Positions 1-6,700 of a stretch of 43,928 bases of DNA are shown here, in pieces. Source of the DNA: a virus; the IMG/VR virus record IMGVR_UViG_3300009514_000048, positions 1 to 43,928 of that record. One strand, given 5' to 3'. The position numbers and the translations under genes were made by a program. Numbering within the stretch: the stretch's first letter is position 1; the number at the start of each line of letters is the position of its first letter. The notes beneath the pieces are model-generated. The model did not search any database. It was not told the DNA's origin and saw only the letters and a program-made list of their open reading frames with translations.

Positions 1-167
1 CCATCTTGAGACAGTGCCAGACCTACAAAGTTATCCTTCTCATCGGTCTCTACGTCTAAAGCAACAGGGCCTTGATCAGCATAAACTAGAGTAGGCTTAT
101 TAATATGCAGCACCGCCCCATAATCTTCTGGCGTTTTAATCTTAACGTCCAAGACGTTGCTTGACAT
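1..167 (-). CDS. polA: DNA polymerase I family A, N-terminal part (cut by window edge)
   Basis: This is the N-terminus of the phage replicative family-A polymerase and runs off the left edge. The start is the ATG at 165-167. The 55 visible residues include VALDVETDEKDN, the ExoI motif (DxE) of a DnaQ-type 3'-5' proofreading domain, followed by GLALSQDG. The rest of the gene enters at the right edge (42489-43928) on the same strand. Joining the two edges directly is out of frame and lacks the ExoII region, so about 70-90 codons are missing from the window. It overlaps the preceding diphosphohydrolase-like gene by 26 bases. Confidence 0.85.
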   Translation of the reverse strand, partial: MSSNVLDVKIKTPEDYGAVLHINKPTLVYADQGPVALDVETDEKDNFVGLALSQD

Positions 168-603
168 ATTCCGCCCCACTGATATTAAAAAAGACCGCCG
201 CAGCGTGGTCTTCTTCTGGTGCTTCGCCATTAAACCATTGAATAAAATGTCTAAAGGCACTCTCCCTAAACCTATTTAGTTCCTCTTGTGTGGTGGCTTT
301 CTGCCAGTTGTTTTCTCCATACTTTACTGCTCCGCGTCCCATAAGATCAGCCCATCGTTTAAGCATAGGCATATGAACCAAATCATATCTAGCCTTACCT
401 TCAGTCACATCTCTTCTCATTCCTGATGCAAACTCCTGTCTCTTCCCACTATCTTTAGTCACAAATTCTTTTAATATTTTATCGTCACCAAACTTTACAT
501 CTTTACTCATAGATTTTTGTCCTCCTCGACAAGAAGCACACTCCACCATATCATCCTCGTCATACCCTTGACATCCACAATCATAGATCGTGTAGCCGCC
601 CAT
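142..603 (-). CDS. dATP/dGTP diphosphohydrolase N-terminal domain protein (DUF5664-like)
   Basis: 153 aa. The C-terminal 90 residues match my recollection of the phage dATP/dGTP diphosphohydrolase N-terminal family: SGMRRDVTEGKARYDL, RWADLMGRGAVKYGENNW, FRESAFRHFIQWFNGE and EDHAAAVFFNI. In MazG/HAM1-type relatives these acidic and His residues bind Mg-dNTP, so a dNTP-pool role is likely. The N-terminal 30 residues hold a CGC...CASC cysteine cluster that may bind zinc. Its ATG overlaps the stop of the upstream gene (TAATG), and its end overlaps the polA start. Relatives act in 2-aminoadenine (Z) genome phages, but no PurZ-like gene is in this window. Confidence 0.75.
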   Translation of the reverse strand: MGGYTIYDCGCQGYDEDDMVECASCRGGQKSMSKDVKFGDDKILKEFVTKDSGKRQEFASGMRRDVTEGKARYDLVHMPMLKRWADLMGRGAVKYGENNWQKATTQEELNRFRESAFRHFIQWFNGEAPEEDHAAAVFFNISGAEYVKQRLGR

Positions 604-848
604 TAATACACGTCACCATTCACATGTATCTTGTGGTCTTCGTACTGTTGCACCTTACGTCGATAGAACTCTAGCTTTGCTCCTTCTAAAGCTCCAATCA
701 CATCATTAATAGTCTGATAAGATAATCCCTTTTCATCTAGGTATCGTTTGATATCACTAGTGAAAAGAAAGTTTAACTCACCAGGAGTTTTAGGCCTAGC
801 TCCATCTGATATAGTTTCTCTTGCGTCTGATTTAATGTAAGGGATAAT
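603..848 (-). CDS. Small conserved phage protein, probable ATT start (DUF6899-like)
   Basis: 81 aa. The reading frame is clearly coding: IPYIKSDARE, TPGELNF, then IGALEGAKLEFYRRKV and ending NGDVY. I recognise this pattern from a widespread small phage family of unknown function (DUF6899, from memory). No ATG, GTG or TTG lies in frame upstream. A strong GAGGAGG lies 4 bases before an ATT at 846-848, followed by ATC, so initiation at ATT is the simplest reading and gives the usual family N-terminus (M-I/P-YIK). The stop overlaps the next ATG as TAATG, which implies translational coupling to the diphosphohydrolase-like gene. Confidence 0.7.
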   Translation of the reverse strand: MIPYIKSDARETISDGARPKTPGELNFLFTSDIKRYLDEKGLSYQTINDVIGALEGAKLEFYRRKVQQYEDHKIHVNGDVY

Positions 849-857
849 CGCACCTCC

Positions 858-1262
858 TCAATTTAATTTTAATCCTTTTAAATTATAAAAATCTTTGTGT
901 GTTACTAGGCGGTTTTGTAAAATATTTAAAGCTTCTAAAACTTTTTTCTTTTTAACAATTAAAAACGGGTAGAGTAAAATTAACAATTTTAACGTGTCTA
1001 AAGATTTAGTTAATCTCCAAACATAAAATTTCTTTCCACTTTTTAATGTTTGTTCATGATCTAAAGTTCCACCAAAATTATTATGGCACCACTGAATAAC
1101 TTTTTTATTTGTCATACCAATGACTACTCGCACAGTTCCCCATTGCTCTACTTTAATATATCCCTCACCATCTAAGAGACCTGCTAAATAGGAAAGTTTA
1201 TTTCTTTCATAACTCGGTGTCTTATGGTAGCGATTAAGAAAATTTACTGTGCGTGGATTCAT
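858..1262 (-). CDS. LAGLIDADG homing endonuclease (free-standing)
   Basis: 134 aa. The motif YLAGLLDGEGYIKV (about residues 25-38) is a canonical LAGLIDADG helix with the catalytic acidic residue. There is one motif per chain, so it would act as a homodimer, and the basic C-terminus (VKKKKVLEAL) fits DNA binding. GGAGG at 1272-1276 overlaps the stop of the upstream gene. It lies between two phage genes with no sign of an intron, so it is a free-standing mobile gene that probably cleaves a related allele nearby. The exact target cannot be told. Confidence 0.85.
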   Translation of the reverse strand: MNPRTVNFLNRYHKTPSYERNKLSYLAGLLDGEGYIKVEQWGTVRVVIGMTNKKVIQWCHNNFGGTLDHEQTLKSGKKFYVWRLTKSLDTLKLLILLYPFLIVKKKKVLEALNILQNRLVTHKDFYNLKGLKLN

Positions 1263-1275
1263 GGCATGTGACCTC

Positions 1276-1434
1276 CTAACTTTGAATGACTTTTGCTAGC
1301 TGTACTGTCTTTGTTTTGTCTGCATGATGTTTAATCTTTACCTTCTCGAATTGTTCAAAGGCAACATTGGGATCTGCTGTTTCTAAGATCGATATAATCT
1401 TTCCAGCCTTATCTCTCACCAATATCATATACAT
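1276..1434 (-). CDS. Hypothetical 52-aa protein under a two-hairpin leader
   Basis: The protein starts MYMILVRDKAGKIISI and ends AKVIQS. It is a small alpha/beta-like protein of no recognised family. An internal ATG two codons in could also start it. Its SD (GAGGAG) is in the loop of the proximal hairpin of the repeated RNA element at 1435-1470, and the stem ends one base before the ATG. Its TAG stop lies inside the SD of the homing endonuclease gene. Confidence 0.65.
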   Translation of the reverse strand: MYMILVRDKAGKIISILETADPNVAFEQFEKVKIKHHADKTKTVQLAKVIQS

Positions 1435-1470
1435 AGTCGTTACACTCCTCAGACGATGGCACGCACCGTC
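1435..1470 (-). promoter_or_regulatory. Two-hairpin RNA element, copy A (SD in loop)
   Basis: Read on the minus strand, the distal hairpin is GACGGTG-CGTGC-CATCGTC (7 bp, one G-U). Its 3' arm overlaps the 5' arm of a short proximal hairpin, TCGT...ACGA (1453-1456 with 1437-1440). The 12-base proximal loop carries GAGGAG, and the ATG follows. Only one hairpin can form at a time. The proximal stem is only 4 bp here, so this is the weakest copy. Confidence 0.5.
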
Positions 1471-1473
1471 TTG

Positions 1474-1695
1474 TTATTTCTTCTCCTGACTCAGAACAAT
1501 AGTTGGTTTGACTAACTTGGGACATAAGGGTTCCACAATATTAACAATAGCGTCCAGTATTTTCTCTTGAATTTCTGGCCGACGTTGTACCTTAAGAAAG
1601 AATCCAAAGTTCGCTTGGAGAAATTGTACCTCTGCTGCTCTGTTAGCTAACCTCTGTGCTTCGTCAATCAACTCTTGCTTTATCTCTGTGGGCAT
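1474..1695 (-). CDS. Hypothetical 73-aa protein
   Basis: A helical, charged protein starting MPTEIKQELIDEAQRLANRA. No family is recognised. It has a good SD (GGAGGC) and overlaps the stop of the upstream basic protein by about 30 bases. It ends 4 bases before the distal arm of RNA element copy A, so ribosomes terminating here would touch that hairpin. Confidence 0.6.
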   Translation of the reverse strand: MPTEIKQELIDEAQRLANRAAEVQFLQANFGFFLKVQRRPEIQEKILDAIVNIVEPLCPKLVKPTIVLSQEKK

Positions 1696-1840
1696 CTTGG
1701 GCCTCCTTTATTCTTTTAGTTAATTCTTCTTGCACATCCCTGTTTCGTAGGATAGCAAACTTTATTTTATCTAACCGTCGTTTCAATTTGGCCTCACGAA
1801 TTTCAGATTGTCTTAGTAAAACCTTAAGTCTAGTTCCCAT
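1664..1840 (-). CDS. Hypothetical 58-aa basic protein
   Basis: Starts MGTRLKVLLRQSEIREAKLK and is rich in Lys/Arg and heptad-like Leu/Ile, so a short coiled coil or nucleic-acid-binding helix is possible. I chose the ATG at 1840 because AAGGAG lies directly before it. An in-frame ATG 5 codons upstream would place that SD inside the coding sequence. No family is recognised. Confidence 0.55.
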   Translation of the reverse strand: MGTRLKVLLRQSEIREAKLKRRLDKIKFAILRNRDVQEELTKRIKEAQDAHRDKARVD

Positions 1841-1866
1841 TTTTTCTCCTTGCAAACCCGTTACGC

Positions 1867-1889
1867 AGCCTCGGAAAAACCAAGAGGCT
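1867..1889 (-). other. Intergenic hairpin
   Basis: AGCCTC at 1867-1872 pairs perfectly with GAGGCT at 1884-1889, extended by an inner GG/CC pair, in the short gap between the DUF4406 stop and the next leftward gene. There is no U-tract after it in the leftward direction, so it looks more like an mRNA processing or stability hairpin than an intrinsic terminator. Confidence 0.45.
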
Positions 1890-1898
1890 CTAACCTAA

Positions 1899-2273
1899 CT
1901 ATAAATAATCCTTTTTATTTTTTAAAAAATGCTCTACGGAGTATGTAGGAAACCCTAAAGCCTTACCAATATGAGTTTCTAATAAAGCCCCTTTAGACTT
2001 CGTCCATCCAGCCAATGTTCCTATGTATCTACATGTTAACAAATAAATGATGTCTCGTATCAAACAATCAGCCCAGCTTAAAGATTTACCTTCATCTAAT
2101 TCTGCTGGACTAATAACATCATAGCCAGCTTTACGAAGCTTCTTAGACGCTTTCTCAAAAGCAGGGTAGTTATGTTTAGGATAACCAGTCATAGGCCCAC
2201 TAACGTAGATTCTTTTAGACCTACTTCTTACCCTAAAAACATGCTTCACAAATGTAGTAATGACTTTATACAT
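1899..2273 (-). CDS. DUF4406 / nucleoside 2-deoxyribosyltransferase-like protein
   Basis: 124 aa from the ATG at 2273; a TTG 13 codons upstream is the alternative. The motifs RIYVSGPMTGYPKHNYPAFE, VISPAELDEG, LIRDI and GTLAGWTKSKGALLE match the DUF4406 fold related to nucleoside 2-deoxyribosyltransferases: the GPMTG nucleotide loop, an acidic residue, and the W-x-x-S-x-GA-x-x-E helix. The likely role is in nucleotide salvage or base exchange, but activity cannot be read from sequence. The SD (AGAAGAG) is weak. Confidence 0.75.
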   Translation of the reverse strand: MYKVITTFVKHVFRVRSRSKRIYVSGPMTGYPKHNYPAFEKASKKLRKAGYDVISPAELDEGKSLSWADCLIRDIIYLLTCRYIGTLAGWTKSKGALLETHIGKALGFPTYSVEHFLKNKKDYL

Positions 2274-2457
2274 GGACACTCTTCTGTTGGCGTGCCCATT
2301 CTTTGCGGTCAATCACAGCAAACTTATCCTTTAAGTTTAACCTTTTTACTAACTCCTCTATTAGTTGGCTACCTTCATTCCAATGATAACCTATAACTTG
2401 ACTGCCGATTTCAATGACCCATCCATTATGAATTTCTTTTAATACAATATGGCTCAT
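2266..2457 (-). CDS. Hypothetical 63-aa protein
   Basis: Starts MSHIVLKEIHNGWVIEIG. It looks like a small beta-rich domain and no family is recognised. The ATG at 2457 has the SD GAGGAGG, which also encodes the last residues (EEV) of the primase-helicase gene, so the two are translationally coupled. Its end overlaps the start of the DUF4406 gene. Confidence 0.65.
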   Translation of the reverse strand: MSHIVLKEIHNGWVIEIGSQVIGYHWNEGSQLIEELVKRLNLKDKFAVIDRKEWARQQKSVHV

Positions 2458-2458
2458 A

Positions 2459-4012
2459 TTACACCTCCTCAAATTTGCATAATGTTTTATTAAATTTCAA
2501 CTGCACTTCCCCTTTAGGGCCTTTGTTTTTAGCCAGATCTGCCATCACAATACCAGCTTGCTCATCTAACCAAGATAACAGTATAACAGATTTTGCTTCT
2601 TCTTCAAGTGCCCCACACTCTTTTAGATGATGTAATTGAGGACGTTCTGAAGCAGCAACTCTATTTAACTGTGAGTTTAAGAGTCCTGCAACTTTGTACT
2701 TTCTGCAGAGGGTATTGACTCCTTTGACGAATCTAGCGAGTTCGAGTGCTCTTTGATTGGATTGATTAGCGACACGTTGAATGTGATCAAAGATGAGAAC
2801 ATCTGGACGTATTCTGGATATTGCTTCATCAACTTCTCTGAGATTTGGCTCAGCTCCATCGAAAACGAATAAATTTTGAGATTCAAACGAAAGACGGTGT
2901 CCTGCAATAGCACGCTTAGCTGCCTCACTAAATCGCTTCTCTGTAAACGAAAAGAGAGGAATTTCTGTCCCAAATGAGATGAATCTATCAAATATTTCGG
3001 TGTAGTCCATTTCTGTAGAGAAAAAGAGAACTCTTCTATTTCTTTTAAGTAACGCTTCAGCGATTGTAATACTGAAACTTGTTTTTCCAGTATTCGTCCT
3101 TGCACCCACAACCCAAATACGTCCTTTCGTAAGTCCACTGGTATAGCGGTCAAGTGAAGGAATGCCTGTAGGGAGTTCGGAATCTGCCCTGGATGCAGGG
3201 TTAAGGAGGTTTCGTTGGTACTCTCTGTAATGGGATTCTGGTGTGATGAGTTCAATTGGTTTGTGTTCTTCTGGCTCGTCATAAATTTGTACCCCTTTTT
3301 CTGACATTGGTTGTTTATATCTAGTGACGCTATCCAAACATTCATCAAAATGGATTTCTTCACATCCTGCAGATTTAAAGTGTGACCATAACATTGCACG
3401 AATAGCTTCTTTGTCAACTCTATTTCTATGGAGCTTTCCTATTAACTTCACTGCTGAATCATGAAGGTTTCCAGGCCGCAGATTGCCTAGAACCTCTGAC
3501 ATCCAATCATTTCCTTTATTCGTAGATGGCGTATTTTTGTTCACAAAATACGAATGAAGAGTTGCTGTTAAATCATTCAGTGCTTTAGGAAATCCTGGCA
3601 CTACATTTCCTGTGACTGTAAAGAACCTACCTCTGTTGTAAATTTCTAGCCCTTGAGTTTTATAAGCTGATGGTATAGAACCCTTACCTAAGATATGTAA
3701 ACCTTTGCCACTAGGAGAATACTCAGTGTATGATTGAAGCTTTTTTGGAATTGTTAAATCTAAAGACTTATCAATATCCACGCCAATGAAAGGCGGCTCA
3801 AAACAAAACCCTACACCATCGACTTCTTCATTTCTATAAACAGTTACTGCCGTTTCAAAATCAAACCAATTCTCTTTGTCACTAGCAGAAACTGCCCTTA
3901 ATCTATCACAATGTAAAGGAATTTTATTCTTGTGAACAACCCAATTACGTGTATCTTGTAACTCTTTAGGGACGTAAAATGTGAGATTGTTACAATTATT
4001 TTCCTTTGACAT
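2459..4012 (-). CDS. Primase-helicase fusion (prim-pol domain plus DnaB-like helicase)
   Basis: 517 aa, the replicative primase-helicase. The N-terminal half is an archaeo-eukaryotic-type prim-pol: metal-binding GVDID (D79, D81), SPSGKGLHI (99-107) and EIYNRGRFFTVTG (123-135). A linker to about residue 280 follows, then a RecA-like DnaB helicase core with Walker A GARTNTGKT (303-311), Walker B VLIFDH (405-410) and LLNSQLNR (444-451), where ATP hydrolysis drives unwinding. It would lay primers and open the fork for the phage PolA. It overlaps the PD-(D/E)XK gene by 17 bases and sits in the leftward replication operon. Confidence 0.88.
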   Translation of the reverse strand: MSKENNCNNLTFYVPKELQDTRNWVVHKNKIPLHCDRLRAVSASDKENWFDFETAVTVYRNEEVDGVGFCFEPPFIGVDIDKSLDLTIPKKLQSYTEYSPSGKGLHILGKGSIPSAYKTQGLEIYNRGRFFTVTGNVVPGFPKALNDLTATLHSYFVNKNTPSTNKGNDWMSEVLGNLRPGNLHDSAVKLIGKLHRNRVDKEAIRAMLWSHFKSAGCEEIHFDECLDSVTRYKQPMSEKGVQIYDEPEEHKPIELITPESHYREYQRNLLNPASRADSELPTGIPSLDRYTSGLTKGRIWVVGARTNTGKTSFSITIAEALLKRNRRVLFFSTEMDYTEIFDRFISFGTEIPLFSFTEKRFSEAAKRAIAGHRLSFESQNLFVFDGAEPNLREVDEAISRIRPDVLIFDHIQRVANQSNQRALELARFVKGVNTLCRKYKVAGLLNSQLNRVAASERPQLHHLKECGALEEEAKSVILLSWLDEQAGIVMADLAKNKGPKGEVQLKFNKTLCKFEEV

Positions 4013-4634
4013 CTTTATAAATTCTCCTTAACGCAAGGAACTTATGGCGTGCTGATTTGATATTATCAAGTCTAATAACCTGTAACTGTGGGGTAGGTAG
4101 TTCTTTAGTTATGCGAACAATGACAGCCTTACCAATCTCAACGTCGTAATTTTCCGCATACAGCAAACTATACCCTGCGGCTTGGTAGCGGTATTTAGCT
4201 TCCCTAGCTCTCGTTTGCAGCCCTGGTTTAGGAGTAGAATCTGTTTTCCAATCTACTACTACCAAAGTTTTGCCTCCATTGAATGTTCCTATGGCATCAG
4301 GCGTACCTGCAAACTTATATTTCTTGCTATACAACGGCTTTTCTATTAATATTGGTTTAAAGTCTTCAAGGCCTACCCACTCAGTAAGCTTAGACAGCAT
4401 CACACGCTGCTGATTATCTAAACCCTCACATGCCTTACTGAATGGATAGCCTTTAAGGAACTTCTCTATCCCTTTATGAACTCCATGACCGAGCGTTTGG
4501 GTGGACTTTTTCAATTCGTCCGTAAACTCAAAGCCCTTACTTTTAATCCAATAGACTATCCAATCTTTTTCCAATATATCAACAACAGTTGTGACTGAGA
4601 CATAGCCCTCTTTATAATCTTTGGGCCGTCCCAT
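3996..4634 (-). CDS. PD-(D/E)XK nuclease (RecB/Cas4-like exonuclease)
   Basis: 212 aa. The catalytic core is visible: KFAGTPDAIG (Asp at about 113), VVVDWKT (Asp 128, Lys 130) and RYQAAGY (Gln of the QxxxY motif). An upstream HGVHKGIEKFL helix supplies the usual conserved His. This places it in the PDDEXK_1/RecB-like nucleases used by phages for recombination or end processing. It is co-transcribed with the primase-helicase, whose ATG lies within its 3' end. Its own SD is poor, so it may depend on coupling. Confidence 0.85.
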   Translation of the reverse strand: MGRPKDYKEGYVSVTTVVDILEKDWIVYWIKSKGFEFTDELKKSTQTLGHGVHKGIEKFLKGYPFSKACEGLDNQQRVMLSKLTEWVGLEDFKPILIEKPLYSKKYKFAGTPDAIGTFNGGKTLVVVDWKTDSTPKPGLQTRAREAKYRYQAAGYSLLYAENYDVEIGKAVIVRITKELPTPQLQVIRLDNIKSARHKFLALRRIYKDVKGK

Positions 4635-4637
4635 AAT

Positions 4638-5072
4638 TTACAATACGCCTTTCTTTCTGTACTTCAACTCCACATGCTCGAACGCAGCATCAAATTTAGC
4701 AATGTCTCCATTAGCCAAAGTGGCAGCAACGTTTGCAACATTCATTAGTGTAATTCTAGTATCTCTATCTAACACTATTTTATGATCCCCATTAGAAGTC
4801 TTAGAAACACCTTCAGGCGTGACAGCATCATCAAACCCAACAACTTTGATAATATTACCGGCTTTACCATTCTCTAAGATCTCACGCTCAACTTCGTAAC
4901 TTCCATCTTTTTGAAACACTTTCATATCAAGCCCTGGAGCCACATTAACCCATATTTTTCTTTCTGAATCAACTAACAACCCTCCAGCACTAATTGTCTT
5001 TCCGCCCTTTAAAAATGGCTTAGGGTTTACTCCTTCTACTTTAATTACTTCTGTATTCACCGTATTTGGCAT
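4638..5072 (-). CDS. Hypothetical replication-operon protein (possible ssDNA-binding)
   Basis: 144 aa, starting MPNTVNTEVIKVEGVNPKP. It is beta-strand rich with alternating charged and aromatic residues and no clear motif. Its place directly before the nuclease and helicase genes, its size and its OB-fold-like pattern make an ssDNA-binding or recombination accessory role plausible, but this is inference only. The SD AAGGAG is good. Confidence 0.6.
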   Translation of the reverse strand: MPNTVNTEVIKVEGVNPKPFLKGGKTISAGGLLVDSERKIWVNVAPGLDMKVFQKDGSYEVEREILENGKAGNIIKVVGFDDAVTPEGVSKTSNGDHKIVLDRDTRITLMNVANVAATLANGDIAKFDAAFEHVELKYRKKGVL

Positions 5073-5073
5073 T

Positions 5074-5460
5074 TTAATTTTCTCCTTTTAATAAACTTTC
5101 TGGACATTTGTATTCATATTTATCGATTACTCGCTCTGGCTTGGCTGGAATTATGCGTTCTGGTTCGGCTGGAATAACCTTTACTCCAACCTTTACTTTT
5201 TCACACACATATTCTCTAGAAGAGTGCAAGCGAAACGTAATTTTACCGAACTTTTTATCTAAAGTCGCACTGTAATCAGTAAAATTTCGTTTAAAACCCC
5301 CCATATGTTTTGTATTTTCCAAGAAGGAGTTGCCAGTATCACAAAACAAGAATATGTCCGTCCCACTAAAATTAGCGGCAGAAGTATCAAACTCTCTTGT
5401 TTCAAGATAGCTCGCAAAGTCTCTTAGGGATTTAATTAGTTGAGTTTGTTGTTCATTCAT
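5074..5460 (-). CDS. Hypothetical protein with IPAxPER repeat
   Basis: 128 aa. The ATG at 5460 is preferred because AAGGAG lies upstream; an earlier ATG reads through that SD. The protein starts MNEQQTQLIKSL. Near the C-terminus a short tandem, IPAEPERIIPAKPERV, precedes EYKCPESLL. I recall similar Pro-rich linkers followed by a short Cys-Pro tail in conserved phage hypotheticals, but no function is known to me. Confidence 0.6.
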   Translation of the reverse strand: MNEQQTQLIKSLRDFASYLETREFDTSAANFSGTDIFLFCDTGNSFLENTKHMGGFKRNFTDYSATLDKKFGKITFRLHSSREYVCEKVKVGVKVIPAEPERIIPAKPERVIDKYEYKCPESLLKGEN

Positions 5461-5470
5461 AATAATCTCC

Positions 5471-5542
5471 TTAGATAATATCATCTAAACTAACATCATC
5501 ACCCCATTTAGCAATGAAATAACGATCTGAACTTCCTTCAAT
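5471..5542 (-). CDS. Possible 23-aa peptide with ATT start (tentative)
   Basis: The frame reads (M)EGSSDRYFIAKWGDDVSLDD and stops just before the SD of the next gene. No standard start exists. GGAGGAG, inside the end of the HTH gene, lies 9 bases before an ATT. Alternatively this could be a frameshifted C-terminal extension of the upstream HTH protein. It is listed because the composition looks coding and ATT starts are likely elsewhere in this genome. Confidence 0.25.
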   Translation of the reverse strand: MEGSSDRYFIAKWGDDVSLDDII

Positions 5543-5543
5543 C

Positions 5544-5927
5544 CTAGTCTTCTCCTCCGAACTCTGGTATTAGTTTTTTAAGCTTCTTCTTAGCCGCCTC
5601 AAGATGTTCTCTTACGGTTGATTTATGCAACTTTAGAAATTTAGCAATATCTGACTGGTTCAATCCTTCAGTAGATAGCAGTATAATCTTTCTTTGTTGT
5701 GCTGTCAACCCCACCCCCCTAAACTGTCTGTCTATCAATGATTTTGCCGACATTACCTGAAGCTTATGACCTTTACTGGACTCTTTTAAATTGTGAGCGT
5801 GCTGTTCACTAACAATCCAAGAAGAGCCTTTTTGATCTCTCAAAATTTCCGCATCTTGGAAATCTTCTAACGAGTCTAATTGTTTGTCTGTTACTCTTTT
5901 TGTGATTTTCCCATCTTTATCAGCCAT
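5544..5927 (-). CDS. Helix-turn-helix protein, sigma-70 region 4 / LuxR-like
   Basis: 127 aa. The C-terminal 50 residues form a sigma-70 region-4/LuxR-type HTH: LTAQQRKIILLSTEGLNQSD, IAKFLKLHKSTVREHLEAAK, then a basic tail. The N-terminal 70 residues are charged and unrecognised. It probably binds promoter DNA and could redirect transcription in the middle or late phase. The position between nuclease and replication genes fits a regulator. The SD is weak, and the start overlaps the HNH gene spacing by only 6 bases. Confidence 0.7.
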   Translation of the reverse strand: MADKDGKITKRVTDKQLDSLEDFQDAEILRDQKGSSWIVSEQHAHNLKESSKGHKLQVMSAKSLIDRQFRGVGLTAQQRKIILLSTEGLNQSDIAKFLKLHKSTVREHLEAAKKKLKKLIPEFGGED

Positions 5928-5933
5928 ATGTCT

Positions 5934-6173
5934 TTACTTAGTTTGGTGTGGACATAATCCTCTTCGCTTAGCCCAATTACAGTTCATACATAATAATTGA
6001 TAACGATCTTTTGGATACCCTAGTTTTCGTAATTTTACATACGTAACAGCTCCACAAACACGCCTAGGTAATCTCCCCCTTTCTTTGTAGCCATCATTAA
6101 AAATATGATCAATAGTTAAAAACACTTCTCGTTTTTCTCCACAACATTGACAACAATTTCCATAAGCTGTCAA
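5934..6173 (-). CDS. HNH endonuclease (start uncertain)
   Basis: At least 79 aa from a TTG. The pattern CCQCCGEKREVFLTIDHI then DG...YQLLCMNCNWAKR matches a phage/plasmid HNH family: CxxC zinc knuckle, DH catalytic pair, then CxxC. The frame stays open for 42 codons upstream (to about 6299) and encodes a strongly basic stretch (KYTARRKRTNKIYRETARK) typical of the N-terminus of this family. A longer protein from a rare start, or a fusion, is therefore possible. It is probably a homing-type nuclease. Confidence 0.7.
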   Translation of the reverse strand: MTAYGNCCQCCGEKREVFLTIDHIFNDGYKERGRLPRRVCGAVTYVKLRKLGYPKDRYQLLCMNCNWAKRRGLCPHQTK

Positions 6174-6280
6174 AACATCTTTTCTAGCAGTCTCTCTATA
6201 AATTTTATTTGTTCGCTTTCTCCGTGCAGTGTATTTATGTTTATTCTTTGTCCACCACAGATTGTGCAGTTTCCTCTGTC

Positions 6281-6700
6281 TTACGGCGTTCTTTTTGTAT
6301 CAAACTCTTTGGTACTCTTTACGCTTATTAACCATGTGTTGCTCTGTCTCCACCCTATTTTCTTTTCTTCTTCGTAAGTTTCTACCCAAATATCCACATG
6401 ATTTCGTATTAGTTTTCTTTTAAGGCATTTTTTATTCTGCCATTTCACGCATCTAGATTCTCCCATGCAATCATTCACAATTTTTATACCATAGCCGTCA
6501 ATGTAAAGCATATCTCCATACCCCACAGGCCCACCCCATCTTTTTAGAAGATCTCTACTAACCGCCACACCATCTTTATGCACATGACTACCAGTTGAAG
6601 TTATCAAAGGAGTAGAATCAGTTTGCTCTGGAACTGACCTATATGAGGTTACTTGACAAGGGGCACATAGTAACGAAGCTATCATTATTAACTCATTCAT
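6281..6700 (-). CDS. 3D-domain secreted protein (cell-wall active, MltA-like barrel)
   Basis: 139 aa. The ATG at 6700 is fixed by an ATGA overlap with the upstream stop and a GGGAG SD. A short hydrophobic N-terminus (NELIMIASLLCAPC) suggests export. It is followed by VTSYRSVPEQTDSTPLITS, VAVSRDLLKRWGG, YGDMLYIDGYG and VDIW. These are the signature of the 3D (double-psi barrel) domain named for its three aspartates, found in MltA-type lytic transglycosylases and resuscitation-factor-like proteins. It probably cleaves peptidoglycan during lysis or entry. Confidence 0.75.
   Translation of the reverse strand: MNELIMIASLLCAPCQVTSYRSVPEQTDSTPLITSTGSHVHKDGVAVSRDLLKRWGGPVGYGDMLYIDGYGIKIVNDCMGESRCVKWQNKKCLKRKLIRNHVDIWVETYEEEKKIGWRQSNTWLISVKSTKEFDTKRTP

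Noticed and set aside
1867-1889. Intrinsic terminator call for the hairpin
   Set aside because: No U-tract in the direction of transcription, so it is kept only as a hairpin.
2677-3417. 246-codon frame inside the primase-helicase
   Set aside because: Out-of-frame shadow of the helicase; Ser/Leu-rich with no motif, while the main frame carries all catalytic motifs.
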